Below are positions 9,314 through 18,227 of a DNA stretch of 64,000 nucleotides, in pieces. The first letter of the stretch is position 1; each line of letters opens with the position of its first letter. Under the pieces are notes generated by a model. It saw nothing but the letters and a program-made list of their open reading frames with translations. It ran no database searches and had not been told where the DNA came from. A program made the translations under genes and the position numbers. Source of the stretch: Terriglobales bacterium (lineage in GTDB: Bacteria; Acidobacteriota; Terriglobia; Terriglobales; Acidobacteriaceae); contig JAICXB010000015.1 in assembly GCA_025980765.1 (NCBI GenBank), positions 1 through 64,000 on the forward strand, read 5' to 3'.

Positions 9314-9367
9314 GCTACCGCGGGCGGTACTGTTTCGCTGAGATAGATCAGTACCATCCGCGGTAGC
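9314..9367. promoter_or_regulatory. 19-nt inverted repeat in the divergent sigma/GAF-protein gap
   Basis: Arms 9314-9332 and 9349-9367 are inverted repeats matching at 17 of 19 positions: GCTACCGCGG-gc-GGTACTG against CAGTACC-at-CCGCGGTAGC. The spacer is 16 nt. It lies 90 bases upstream of the sigma gene ATG (-) and ends 3 bases before the first possible ATG of the rightward gene (9370). The position between two divergent genes suggests an operator or a shared regulatory structure rather than a terminator. It resembles none of the other repeat families here. Confidence 0.7.
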
Positions 9368-9369
9368 GG

Positions 9370-10428
9370 ATGTTCATCGGGAATATGGACCAACTCCGTC
9401 AGATAATCGAAGATGCCGTTTCCGCCCGCTTGAGCCAGCATTTAACTCAGCTCCAGCAGGAAATCGCGGAAGAAGTTGCAAGCCAGGTTCAGTCTCTGCT
9501 CGACAAAATGTCGGCCGAATCCTCCGCCGCTCCGCAGACCTCCGATTCGACTCAGAGGCTGAACGCGGCCGTGGCTTCAATCCAGGAAGCCACGGCGCAA
9601 GCCGACATCCTGAAAGCTCTGCTCGAGGGCATAGCCCACTTCACCGCCAGGGCAGCATTGTTTGTAGTGCGCGGCACGACTTTGGCAGGATGGCAGTCGC
9701 GTGGCTTTGCCGAGGACAACATGCGTGGCGCGAGCGTCGATGGCGCGCAAGGGCTGGCGGCCAGGGCCATCAAAGATCGTGCTCCCGTGTGCGCTGTGGC
9801 GGCCGAGTTCGACGCAAATTTCAGCCAGCGGAACGGCACTCCATGGGACGGCAACGCAACCCTGTTTCCGCTCGTGGTCCGCGATAAAGTCGCGGCACTC
9901 ATTTACTGCGACGCCGGCGTCACCTCCGGGACCGATTCTGATTATTCCGCCATCGAAGTCCTCACCCGATATGCCTGCCTGTGGCTCGAACACGCCGCGG
10001 CGAGAAAACCTGCAGGCGCAAGCGCCGATGTAGCCATCCCCGCACAAGCTGCGGTAGTTGCGGAACCGGCTGAGAGCGCACCGCGAGAGGCGCCGGCAGT
10101 CGCAGCCGCGCCCGCTGCCAGCGCCGCGCCGCAAGCATCGCTCGATGGCGTATCCGCCGAAGAGCAGGAACTGCATCGCAAGGCCAAACGTTTCGCCAAG
10201 CTTCTGGTAGATGAGATCAAGCTCTACAATCAGGCGAAAGTCGCCGAAGGGCGGCAGAGCCGCGAAATCTACAAACTACTGCGCGAAGACATCGAGAAGA
10301 GCCGCGCCACCTACGAGAAGCGCTACAGCGGGACTCCAGTGGCTTCTGCCGCATATTTCAACGAGGAAGTGGTGCGCATCCTCGCCGACAACGATCGCGC
10401 GCTACTGGGCAGCGACTTTCCGGGTTAA
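9370..10428 (+). CDS. Cytoplasmic GAF-like sensor protein, function unknown
   Basis: 352 residues; an internal ATG at 9385 (MDQLRQ) is an equally good start. Residues about 5-70 form a coiled-coil-like helix (RLSQHLTQLQQEIAEEVASQ). Residues 75-215 look like a GAF domain (ILKALLEGIAHFTARAALFVV, TLFPLVVRDKVAALIYCDAG). An Ala/Pro-rich linker follows, then a conserved C-terminal helix block (EEQELHRKAKRFAKLLVDEI, NQAKVAEGRQSREIYKLL). This arrangement is one I associate with Acidobacteria and some deltaproteobacteria. No output domain is seen, so it may sense a ligand or act as a scaffold. It diverges from the sigma operon across a long inverted repeat. Confidence 0.65.
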   Translation: MFIGNMDQLRQIIEDAVSARLSQHLTQLQQEIAEEVASQVQSLLDKMSAESSAAPQTSDSTQRLNAAVASIQEATAQADILKALLEGIAHFTARAALFVVRGTTLAGWQSRGFAEDNMRGASVDGAQGLAARAIKDRAPVCAVAAEFDANFSQRNGTPWDGNATLFPLVVRDKVAALIYCDAGVTSGTDSDYSAIEVLTRYACLWLEHAAARKPAGASADVAIPAQAAVVAEPAESAPREAPAVAAAPAASAAPQASLDGVSAEEQELHRKAKRFAKLLVDEIKLYNQAKVAEGRQSREIYKLLREDIEKSRATYEKRYSGTPVASAAYFNEEVVRILADNDRALLGSDFPG

Positions 10429-10502
10429 TTTGCATTTGCATGGCTGCTGCTGCGCTACCGAGGAATCTCCACTTTCCCATGTCGAGCTGCCCATATCCGA
10501 TC

Positions 10503-10668
10503 TGTCATCCTGAGCCCGCCCCGGCGGGCGAAGGACCTCCTGGGATGCGTCGTTCTCAAACACCATCGGGGCTCTTCGAGCACAAATTGGTTGAAGAGCC
10601 GCGACGCAGCAGTTGAGTCGGAAATATCGCAGGAGGTTCTTCGCCCAAAAGCTGGGCTCAGAATGACA
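10503..10668. repeat. Intergenic inverted repeat, family C (copy C1)
   Basis: Left arm 10503-10542 and right arm 10630-10668 are mirror copies of TGTCATYCTGAGCCC plus GGGCGAAGRACCTCCTG. Each arm also carries a small palindrome of its own (GAGCCCGCC-ccg-GCGGGC and GCCCAAAAGCTGGGC). The middle holds another hairpin, GGCTCTTC (10570-10577) against GAAGAGCC (10593-10600). The element fills most of the 367-base gap between the GAF-like gene and the transglycosylase gene; no coding potential is seen there. A close relative lies at 23681-23845. Confidence 0.85.
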
Positions 10669-10795
10669 CATCAAGAAAAGCGCGGCCTCTTACCAAGAGA
10701 GGCTCCTTCCGCCAATTTGAACAAGCTTGCGGCATGTCGCGTCTCTGCTCATGATGTTGGTGCGGCGGCATTGTTGTCGAAGAAACCAGTGAACT

Positions 10796-13189
10796 TTGCG
10801 CTACACCGGTAAAAAATCAGGGTTTAATCTATCTATTGTGAGCTGCACCTCAGGAACTCGTACTTTCTCCGTTTTTCGTCATTTTTGTTTGGTGCTTCTT
10901 GTCCCCTTGCTTCTCTTCGCTTCCACTCCTTTCGTCAGCGCCGCTTCAACCGCCCACAAGAAACCTGCGGCCAAAACCGCGAAGAAGCATGCGAAGAAGC
11001 GTCCCGCCAGGACTCGCGCTACACCTGCGCAACGGCGTAAGCTGCGACGCGCCTTTGTCGCCTCGGCGGATTTGAAGCCAATGGCCAAGCAGTTGCTTTC
11101 CGAGCCCACTCCCGCTGCCTACGCGGGGGTTGAGCATTACGCAGTCCGGCATCGCGGCGACGATGGCGGCACACTGGCGCATCTGGTGCTCGGGTACGCT
11201 CACCTCCAGGACCACGATTACCAGAAGGCCACGAAAGAGCTGAAGCTGGCCTCAGCTCGGGGCGGAGAACTCGCCGACTACTCCGATTATTTTCTGGCAG
11301 AGAGCGTCGGCGGCAGCGGTGACCAGCAGCAGGCGGCGAACGCTCTGAAGCTTTTTGTCCAGAAGCATCCGGATTCGCTGTTTCGCCGGCAGGCTGACCT
11401 GATGCGCGCGGCGGCGCTGGTCAGCATCGGACAGTCACAGGATGCGCTGCATCTGCTCGAAACCATGCGCGACGGACGGCCTGACGTCGAGCTTGCCCTG
11501 GGACGCGCCTACGTTGCCGCCGGGCAGCCGCAGGAGGCAGTCTCTATTTGGAACCGGATTTATACCGAGATGCCTACCAGCGCGGAGGCCCCCCAGGCCT
11601 CGGCTGAGCTCGCCAAACTGGCCGCGCGCGGCCTGGTTGTGACTCCCACTTTGGAACAGCGGCAAACGCGCGCCGATCTGCTGATGAAGAGCCGTCGTTA
11701 TGAGGACGCCGCAACCGAGTATCGCGCCATCCTTGATAGCATTCGCTCCGATGCCGGCCAGTCCGCCTCAGGCGGACAACAGCGCGAATTGCAGGTGAAG
11801 CTCGCCGGAGCGCTGTATCACACTCATCACCTGGATGAGGCGAAATCCCTGCTTGAGTCGCTCGCCGAAGGCCAGGATGAGATCGAGGCACAGCGCCTTT
11901 ATTACCTGCATGAAATTGCGCGCAGCAAGGACGATGGCGACAAGGAACGCGAGCTCGTCAGCAGGCTGATGCAGAAATTTCCCGCCAGCCCATGGCTGCA
12001 GGATGCCCTGCTTTCCGCCAGCAATATGTACATGCTGCGCCCGGACTACAACAACGCCATCGAGTACTACAGCGCGCAATACAAGCTGTTTCCCGAAGGC
12101 AGGTTCTCGCCGTATTCGCACTGGAAGGCGGCATGGATGAACCTGCGCGCCGGCAATCGCGCTGAAGCCGAGCGACTCATGGAAGAGCAGATCGCGATGT
12201 ATCCCGCCGGACAGGAAGTGCCCCCCGCGCTCTACTGGCGCGCGCGCCTGGCGGAAGAGGACGGCGACCGCGATCGCGCGGGCGAGTATTACACGTTTAT
12301 CCTGCGTCGCTTCTCGCACTACTACTACGCCGACCTGGCGCGAGAGCGCCTGCGCTTTCATTTCGATACATCCAAACACGATCCGCTGCTCGACAAGATT
12401 CCGCCTGACTCGCAGCCTGCGAGAGAAAGCTTCGAAGCGCCTGCCGACGATCTGCGCGTGGCCCGCGCGCGCCTGCTCTCGAATGCCGCGTTGTTCGACT
12501 TTGCTATTCGCGAGCTGCAGGCCGAGCCCGACAAACTCTATGCCCGGGCGGAAATTGCGCGCATCTACATGGATGAGGACCGCACCCAGCTTGCAATCGA
12601 AGCGTTGAAGCGCGCCGTCCCGGGCTACTTCGCCCAGGACATTCCTGAGATCCCACAATGGGCCTGGGACATTCTCTTCCCAAAACCGTACTGGAGCGAT
12701 CTGACGCGTTACGCGCGCGCCAATGGCCTGGATCCCTATCTGGTGGCCAGCCTCATCCGCCAGGAGTCCGAGTTCAATCCCACCGCGGTCTCGCGCCAGA
12801 ACGCCTGGGGACTGATGCAAATCCTGCCGAGCAATGGGAAGAGACTGGCTAAGGAGCTAAAGATCCGCCACTTCAATCAGGAACAACTCACAAATCCCAC
12901 CACCAATCTGGCCATGGGCACGCGTTATTTCAAACACATGATCGACGATTTTGGCGGCCAGGTGGAGTACGCGCTCGCCGCCTACAACGCCGGCTCCGAT
13001 CGGGTAAAGAACTGGAAAGGGCAGGGACAGTATCGCGATATCTACGAGTTCGTGGAGTCGATCCCGTTTACCGAGACCCGCGAATACGTTGAGGCCATCA
13101 TGCGCAATGCCACGGTGTATCGGTTGCTGTATTCAGGTGAGACCAGGACAGCCCGAGTGGATGTGGCCGATCGAAAACAGAACCGATAG
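10796..13189 (+). CDS. Soluble lytic murein transglycosylase (Slt70-like) with TPR-like repeats
   Basis: 797 residues from TTG 10796; GTG 10838 is an alternative start. A signal peptide (FCLVLLVPLLLFASTPFVSA) sends it to the periplasm. A Lys/Arg-rich stretch follows, then long helical TPR-like repeats (about 90-600), as in the Slt70 ring. The C-terminal SLT domain (about 630-790) has the catalytic Glu in LVASLIRQESEFNP. AWGLMQILPSNGKRL and YALAAYNAGSDRVKNWKG then give the lysozyme-like fold. It cleaves peptidoglycan to 1,6-anhydro-muropeptides. Monocistronic, preceded by a family C repeat. Confidence 0.93.
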   Translation: MRYTGKKSGFNLSIVSCTSGTRTFSVFRHFCLVLLVPLLLFASTPFVSAASTAHKKPAAKTAKKHAKKRPARTRATPAQRRKLRRAFVASADLKPMAKQLLSEPTPAAYAGVEHYAVRHRGDDGGTLAHLVLGYAHLQDHDYQKATKELKLASARGGELADYSDYFLAESVGGSGDQQQAANALKLFVQKHPDSLFRRQADLMRAAALVSIGQSQDALHLLETMRDGRPDVELALGRAYVAAGQPQEAVSIWNRIYTEMPTSAEAPQASAELAKLAARGLVVTPTLEQRQTRADLLMKSRRYEDAATEYRAILDSIRSDAGQSASGGQQRELQVKLAGALYHTHHLDEAKSLLESLAEGQDEIEAQRLYYLHEIARSKDDGDKERELVSRLMQKFPASPWLQDALLSASNMYMLRPDYNNAIEYYSAQYKLFPEGRFSPYSHWKAAWMNLRAGNRAEAERLMEEQIAMYPAGQEVPPALYWRARLAEEDGDRDRAGEYYTFILRRFSHYYYADLARERLRFHFDTSKHDPLLDKIPPDSQPARESFEAPADDLRVARARLLSNAALFDFAIRELQAEPDKLYARAEIARIYMDEDRTQLAIEALKRAVPGYFAQDIPEIPQWAWDILFPKPYWSDLTRYARANGLDPYLVASLIRQESEFNPTAVSRQNAWGLMQILPSNGKRLAKELKIRHFNQEQLTNPTTNLAMGTRYFKHMIDDFGGQVEYALAAYNAGSDRVKNWKGQGQYRDIYEFVESIPFTETREYVEAIMRNATVYRLLYSGETRTARVDVADRKQNR

Positions 13190-13302
13190 CGTTCTGTCAC
13201 TTTCGCCAGAATGGCTTCTAGGATGTATTCATGTCCAGATGAGGGGCGTTCGGTTCCAGATCCCGTCAAACCAGCTCTCGTCGAACAAACCGTGAGCGCT
13301 GA

Positions 13303-13549
13303 TCAGCGGTAGGCATCGCGGCGATGGAGGACTCGGCGGATCTCGATGGCGTCGGGATCGTTGCAGACGAAGAAGAGCCGATAATCACCAATCCGCAGCC
13401 GAAGTTCTTCTCTTCCCTGGAGAGCTTTTCACGTCGCCCGCTCCGGATTCCGCGAAACGATGCAATGCAGAAAGGATCTGCATGGCGGTAGGCTTGCTTA
13501 ATCTACGGACATCGCTCTTGGCTAGATCAGTCCAAACGATCCGCTTCAC
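13303..13549 (-). pseudogene. Frameshifted RelE/ParE-like toxin
   Basis: On the minus strand a GTG start (13549-13547) overlaps the antitoxin stop TGA (13548-13546). It opens VKRIVWTDLAKSDVRRL and continues to about GAGDVK, then shifts. The other frame carries on with ALQGREELRLRIGDYRLFF, then VCNDPDAIEIRRVLHRRDAYR and a stop at 13305-13303. Removing one A from the AAAA run (13426-13429, T on the plus strand) restores one 81-residue protein with the RelE hallmark LRIGDYRL and the basic C-terminus. The total span of 247 nt is one base more than a whole number of codons. The toxin is therefore probably inactive, or the run was misread. Confidence 0.8.
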
Positions 13550-13824
13550 TTCGGATGCCTGGAATCGTTGATCTCTTCTTTTGTTAGGCCAAGTTCCTCC
13601 AAAACCTGCTCGTGTGGAATGCCCCTGTTGTGCTTAGACCATTCCTGCGCTTCCCCAAGCGCTTTTTTCCCTTCAACCGAGAGGTCTTCCTCATCGATAG
13701 GAGCCTGAGCGATGGCGAGAGAGACGGGATCGAGCATGGCCTCGAGCAAGCCGACCACAGCGGACAGTTGCGTGGGCGGAAGCCGGTCAATCAGTTCATA
13801 GGCGTGCTCTTTGGTATGGGCCAT
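13546..13824 (-). CDS. Antitoxin-like protein paired with the broken RelE-like gene
   Basis: 92 residues from the ATG at 13824 (MAHTKEHAYELIDRLPPTQL), with a GAGAG-type box upstream; an in-frame start at 13875 would add 17 unlikely residues. The helical N-terminus (YELIDRLPPTQLSAVVGLLE) and acidic C-terminus (EEDLSVEGKKALGEAQEW, LGLTKEEI) match small antitoxins that precede RelE/ParE-type toxins. The stop overlaps the toxin start by four bases. The frame is intact. The DNA-binding class is not clear. Confidence 0.7.
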   Translation of the reverse strand: MAHTKEHAYELIDRLPPTQLSAVVGLLEAMLDPVSLAIAQAPIDEEDLSVEGKKALGEAQEWSKHNRGIPHEQVLEELGLTKEEINDSRHPK

Positions 13825-13886
13825 GATTTCTTTTTCTCTCGCTCCATTCTCACATAGAGTATCCAACGGTTTCATCTGTTGTTGTA

Positions 13887-13958
13887 CCCAGCACTGCGTC
13901 GCCCGCTGGCGCGGGCTTCCTGATGCTGGGCTACTGTCAGTCGCCCTGCTGCGCAGGG
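13887..13958. repeat. Palindromic intergenic hairpins (family K)
   Basis: An outer pair CCCAGCA (13887-13893) and TGCTGGG (13924-13930) encloses GCCCGC-TGGC-GCGGGC (13901-13916). It is followed by GCCCTG-CTGCG-CAGGGC (13942-13958). The site is between the antitoxin gene start and the end of mdh; both read leftwards, so it could terminate transcripts or act as a processing structure. Only one copy was noticed. Confidence 0.5.
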
Positions 13959-14008
13959 CCTGGACTCTTCGCGGCTACGGAGCTTCGTGGCTGCGTAGGC
14001 TGCGACTT

Positions 14009-14935
<927 letters not shown>

Positions 14936-14966
14936 GATTGCTCCCTTAACGTTTGGAAAAATCTTT

Positions 14967-15058
14967 AACACGGAGGACACCGAGGTCACAGAGTCTGTTT
15001 GAGGGCTGGTGCTGAACGCTTTGGCACCTCTGTGACCTCCGTGCCCTCCGTGTTCACC
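14967..15058. repeat. Intergenic inverted repeat, family A (copy A2)
   Basis: Arms 14967-14993 and 15027-15058 pair along about 27 nt with two mismatches; the shared core is AACACGGAGG and GAGGTCACAGAG. The loop is about 33 nt. It fills the gap between icd and mdh, which are co-directional, so its transcript would form a strong stem-loop between the two messages. Confidence 0.9.
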
Positions 15059-15064
15059 ATGGGT

Positions 15065-16504
15065 TTATGCCAACGCCGCCTCACGCGCCGTCGTCTTCAA
15101 CGCGTCCATATTTCCGATCATGTACGAGGCGAACTCGCTGGTCTTTACCTTGGTGGCGCCGTCCATCTGGCGCTCGAAATCGTAGGTGACTTTTCGCTGG
15201 CGGATAGTGGCTTCGAGGCTGCCTTCGATCAGGCGCGCGGCCTCCGACCATCCGATGAAGTCAAACATCATCACGCCCGACAAAATTACCGATCCGGGAT
15301 TGATGACGTCGAGATCGGCATATTTCGGCGCAGTGCCGTGCGTGGCTTCGAAGACCGCGTAGCCATCGCCGATGTTGCCGCCGGGGGCGATGCCGAGCCC
15401 GCCAACCTGCGCCGCGCAAGCATCGGAGATGTAATCGCCGTTCAAATTGGGTGTGGCCAGAATGTGATATTCCTGCGGGCGAATGATTACCTGCTGAAAA
15501 ATCGAGTCGGCGATGCGATCGTTGATCATCAGCTTCTTTTTCCACTGTCCCTGACCATGGCTAGAGTAGATGCGCTCCAGCGCGTCTTTCACTTCGGCAT
15601 AGACCGACTTGCGGAATTCTTCTGAAGCGAACTCGAGGCCGGGCTCAATCTGCTGCGCATTCTGCTCGACGGAAAGCTGCGGATTCTTGTCTTTGTTGTC
15701 GAGAATCCAACTTTCGCGCTCCGTGACAATGGAATTCCGGAACTCATCCTGGGCAACCTGATATCCCCACTCTCGAAATGCTCCTTCGGTGAACTTCTGG
15801 ATGTTGCCTTTGTGCACCAGCGTGACCACGGGACGGCGATTGTCGAGCGCATATTGAATCGCCCGTCGCACCAGGCGCTTGGTGCCATGGATGGAAATAG
15901 GCTTGATCCCAATTCCGGAATCTTCGCGGATGCGCTTTTTGCCTCCGGCGAGCATGTCCTCGTTGAGGAACTTGATCAGCCTGCGGGCGCCGTCGCTGCC
16001 CTCTCGCCACTCGATGCCGGCATAAACGTCTTCGGTGTTCTCGCGAAAGATGACGACGTTCAGCTTCTCAGGATGCTTCACCGGCGAAGGCACTCCGGCG
16101 TAGTGACGCACCGGACGCACGCAGGCATAGAGGTCCAACTCCTGTCGCATGGCCACGTTGAGGGATCGGATGCCGCCGCCGACCGGCGTGGTCAATGGTC
16201 CTTTGATGGAGACGCGCAGGTCTTTGGCCGCGAGCAACGAGTCCTCAGGAAACCAGTTGCGGAATTTCGTGAATGCCTTCTCTCCGGCAAAGATTTCGTA
16301 CCACGCCACCTTGCGCTTGCCGTCGTAAGCCTTCTCGACCGCGGCGTCGAAGACCTGGCGCGAGGCTTTCCAGATATCGCGTCCGGTGCCATCGCCTTCA
16401 ATGAACGGGATAATGGGATTGTCGGGAACTTGGAATTTTCCGCCTTCATAGCGGATGGGCGCGCCCTCAGAGGGAAGAGGTACGCCGTTATACGAGGCTG
16501 CCAC
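15065..16504 (-). CDS. icd: Isocitrate dehydrogenase (NADP+)
   Basis: 479 residues, longer than the E. coli enzyme (416). The isocitrate-binding loop [18 protein letters not shown] lies at about 108-125, and [17 protein letters not shown] and [19 protein letters not shown] are characteristic. [17 protein letters not shown] carries the Lys-Tyr pair typical of NADP specificity. It converts isocitrate to 2-oxoglutarate in the TCA cycle. It is followed by mdh, so the two TCA genes are adjacent. Its upstream side is occupied by a composite family B repeat containing vapB. Confidence 0.96.
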   Translation of the reverse strand: MAASYNGVPLPSEGAPIRYEGGKFQVPDNPIIPFIEGDGTGRDIWKASRQVFDAAVEKAYDGKRKVAWYEIFAGEKAFTKFRNWFPEDSLLAAKDLRVSIKGPLTTPVGGGIRSLNVAMRQELDLYACVRPVRHYAGVPSPVKHPEKLNVVIFRENTEDVYAGIEWREGSDGARRLIKFLNEDMLAGGKKRIREDSGIGIKPISIHGTKRLVRRAIQYALDNRRPVVTLVHKGNIQKFTEGAFREWGYQVAQDEFRNSIVTERESWILDNKDKNPQLSVEQNAQQIEPGLEFASEEFRKSVYAEVKDALERIYSSHGQGQWKKKLMINDRIADSIFQQVIIRPQEYHILATPNLNGDYISDACAAQVGGLGIAPGGNIGDGYAVFEATHGTAPKYADLDVINPGSVILSGVMMFDFIGWSEAARLIEGSLEATIRQRKVTYDFERQMDGATKVKTSEFASYMIGNMDALKTTAREAALA

Positions 16505-16569
16505 GCACTGCTCCTGTCAAAAATATGGAATGAAGCCAAACTGATTAAGCTAACACTGGAGGGCGGCTT

Positions 16570-17012
16570 CTAGCTACTAGCTGCTGGTTGCTAGCTCAAG
16601 GCAAAAGCAACTTCTCACACGGATGAGACGGATCTAACGGATCGGACGGATAAATTCCGGAGAGAGGGTTAGCAGTTAACTGCTGGGGCTGATCCGGTTC
16701 TTTCGAGATTTTAAATCGCCTTTCCAGATACCGCTTCCATAATAGCGAAGTATGGACTTGCGAGTCTCCGAGCGCACTAATAATTCCAGAGCCCGGTTCA
16801 CGATTTCCTGTTTCGTACGAAGGCCGGTGAGTTTGCGGGCCTTAAGCAACAATTCCATGTCGATCCCGATGCTAGTTCTCCGCATGGACCAAACATACTC
16901 TCCTAGATCCGTGAAATCCGTCAGATCCGTCACATCCGTGTCATCCGTGCGAGGATTTGCTTTTGGTGTTAGCTAGCAGCCAGCAGATAGTAGCTAGCAG
17001 CCACTACAGCAG
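16570..17012. repeat. Composite nested inverted repeat, family B (copy B1), enclosing vapB
   Basis: Three nested pairs of arms read from outside in. First are words of TAGCTRCTRGCTGCTRGC (16570-16596 and about 16969-17008). Second is GCAAAAGCAA (16601-16610) against TTGCTTTTGG (16957-16966). Third are tandem ACGGAT words (16617-16651) against tandem ATCCGT words (16906-16949). The centre (16652-16900) holds the vapB gene instead of a short loop. The same nested order occurs at 48018-48242 and 53447-53652 without cargo. The element spans almost the whole icd to VWA gap. Confidence 0.8.
16676..16885 (-). CDS. VapB-type antitoxin, no toxin partner
   Basis: 69 residues from ATG 16885 (MRRTSIGIDMELLLKARKLT). 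A ribbon-helix-helix fold is expected: strand RRTSIGID, helix MELLLKARKLTG, helix TKQEIVNRALELLVRSE, as in the DUF2191/VapB family. The C-terminus RKSILRYYGSGIWKGDL matches the toxin-binding tail of this family. A VapC (PIN) gene normally follows at once; here only repeat DNA follows to the end of icd. It is therefore an orphan antitoxin sitting in the centre of a composite inverted repeat. Confidence 0.75.
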   Translation of the reverse strand: MRRTSIGIDMELLLKARKLTGLRTKQEIVNRALELLVRSETRKSILRYYGSGIWKGDLKSRKNRISPSS

Positions 17013-18038
17013 CTACTCTCCGCGCGGCACATATCCGGTGCGGTAGTGCACCTGCAACGCCAGTGTCTGCTCGGCGCGGGCTACGCGTACTTTGATTTTG
17101 CGCCATTTGCCTTGTTTGGTGATGCGGGGCGGGCGGTATCCGAGCACGTATTGATTGCGAAGTTCCAGGCTGGCTCGGGCGGCAGCTTCGGGGATCTTGA
17201 TCGCCTGATCGACCGTCAGCGTGCGTCCGCCGGTGGATTCGGTTACAGCCGTGAGCCACTGCCTGCCGAAACGTTCTTCCAATTTTTTGGTAATCAGCAG
17301 CGCGGGAGCGTCGCAAACGTCGATGGCATAGATCGTTGCATCGGACTCGCGGGCCATGCGCTTCACCTGGCCGAGCGAGTGGCGGCTGTTATTGTCGCCG
17401 CCATCGGAGATGATCAGCAGCGCTTTGCGCTCGTACTTTGCCGTGCGCAGCTTGCGCACGCCCATAAATATCGCGTCGGCCAGCGCGGTGTTTCCTTTGG
17501 CACTGGTAGCGCCGAGTTTGGCCCGAATAGTTTCGATGGACTGCGTGGTGTCGGCCAGTAGCTTGGGCTGCTCCGCAAAGGTGATGACGAAGTAATCGTC
17601 CGCCGGATTGGCATTGCTGAAGAACTCGGCAACCGCCTGGCGCACCGAATCGATCTTGTTGCCCATGCTGCTGCTCAAATCGACGAGCACGCCGACAGAG
17701 AGCGGAGCATCCTCGGAGAAGAAGTACTGGATCTTCTGCTCGCTCTGGTCCTCGAACAGCCGGAAATCATTTTTGTTGAGGTCGAGCACCGGATGGTTCT
17801 TCTGATCCGTCACGGTAACCGGCACCGTGACCAGATCCACGCTGACCCGCAGCGGCGCAACCGCGCCTGCAAGTTGTGGTTTTGCCCGCGGGACGATGTG
17901 CACGTCGTCGGGAATCTGCGCGCTTGCCTGCATGGGTAAGAACGCGGCCAGGCACAGACAAACAATGAGCCATCGCAATGATGGTCTGTATAAGAGGGCG
18001 TGCCGCGACCGAGTTGGTAGACACAGAGGGGATGTCAT
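17013..18038 (-). CDS. Secreted VWA-domain protein (VWFA-related Acidobacterial type)
   Basis: 341 residues. Signal peptide about 1-40 (LRWLIVCLCLAAFLPMQASA). Then a strand-rich lead (VSVDLVTVPVTVTDQKNHPV, LNKNDFRLFEDQ), which is diagnostic of the VWFA-related Acidobacterial domain family. The MIDAS motif D-x-S-x-S is DLSSS at 120-124, with the downstream Thr and Asp in GNTALADAI and IISDGGDNN. The C-terminal IKVRVAR and TGYVPRG close the domain. Such proteins are exported and probably bind metal-dependent partners; many acidobacterial genomes carry dozens. A strong phylum marker. Confidence 0.93.
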   Translation of the reverse strand: MTSPLCLPTRSRHALLYRPSLRWLIVCLCLAAFLPMQASAQIPDDVHIVPRAKPQLAGAVAPLRVSVDLVTVPVTVTDQKNHPVLDLNKNDFRLFEDQSEQKIQYFFSEDAPLSVGVLVDLSSSMGNKIDSVRQAVAEFFSNANPADDYFVITFAEQPKLLADTTQSIETIRAKLGATSAKGNTALADAIFMGVRKLRTAKYERKALLIISDGGDNNSRHSLGQVKRMARESDATIYAIDVCDAPALLITKKLEERFGRQWLTAVTESTGGRTLTVDQAIKIPEAAARASLELRNQYVLGYRPPRITKQGKWRKIKVRVARAEQTLALQVHYRTGYVPRGE

Positions 18039-18091
18039 GGAATTGTGCCGCGAATTATCAGCCGAATCCGGCCGGAATGAAAAGAAAAAAG

Positions 18092-18169
18092 TGTGGCACA
18101 GCCGCCTTCGGCTGCGGAGCCATGTGTGAAATCAAACCCTAAGCCACAGCCGAGGGCGGCTGTGCCACA
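18092..18169. repeat. Intergenic inverted repeat, family J
   Basis: Arms 18092-18117 and 18143-18169 form a near-perfect inverted repeat with core TGTGGCACAGCCGCC against GGCGGCTGTGCCACA. The spacer is about 25 nt. It lies between the divergent VWA (-) and TPR (+) genes. A single copy was noticed in this window. Confidence 0.85.
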
Positions 18170-18227
18170 AAATTGCACTTGCCTGCTTACGATCATTCGT
18201 GTGATGTAATCGGTTGAGAACTGCGCG

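Noticed and set aside
11768-12820. Long minus-strand frame inside the transglycosylase gene
   Set aside because: Shadow frame of high-GC coding sequence; the plus-strand frame has SLT motifs.
16505-16675. A VapC toxin gene beside vapB
   Set aside because: The sequence between vapB and icd is repeat DNA with no PIN-domain frame on either strand.
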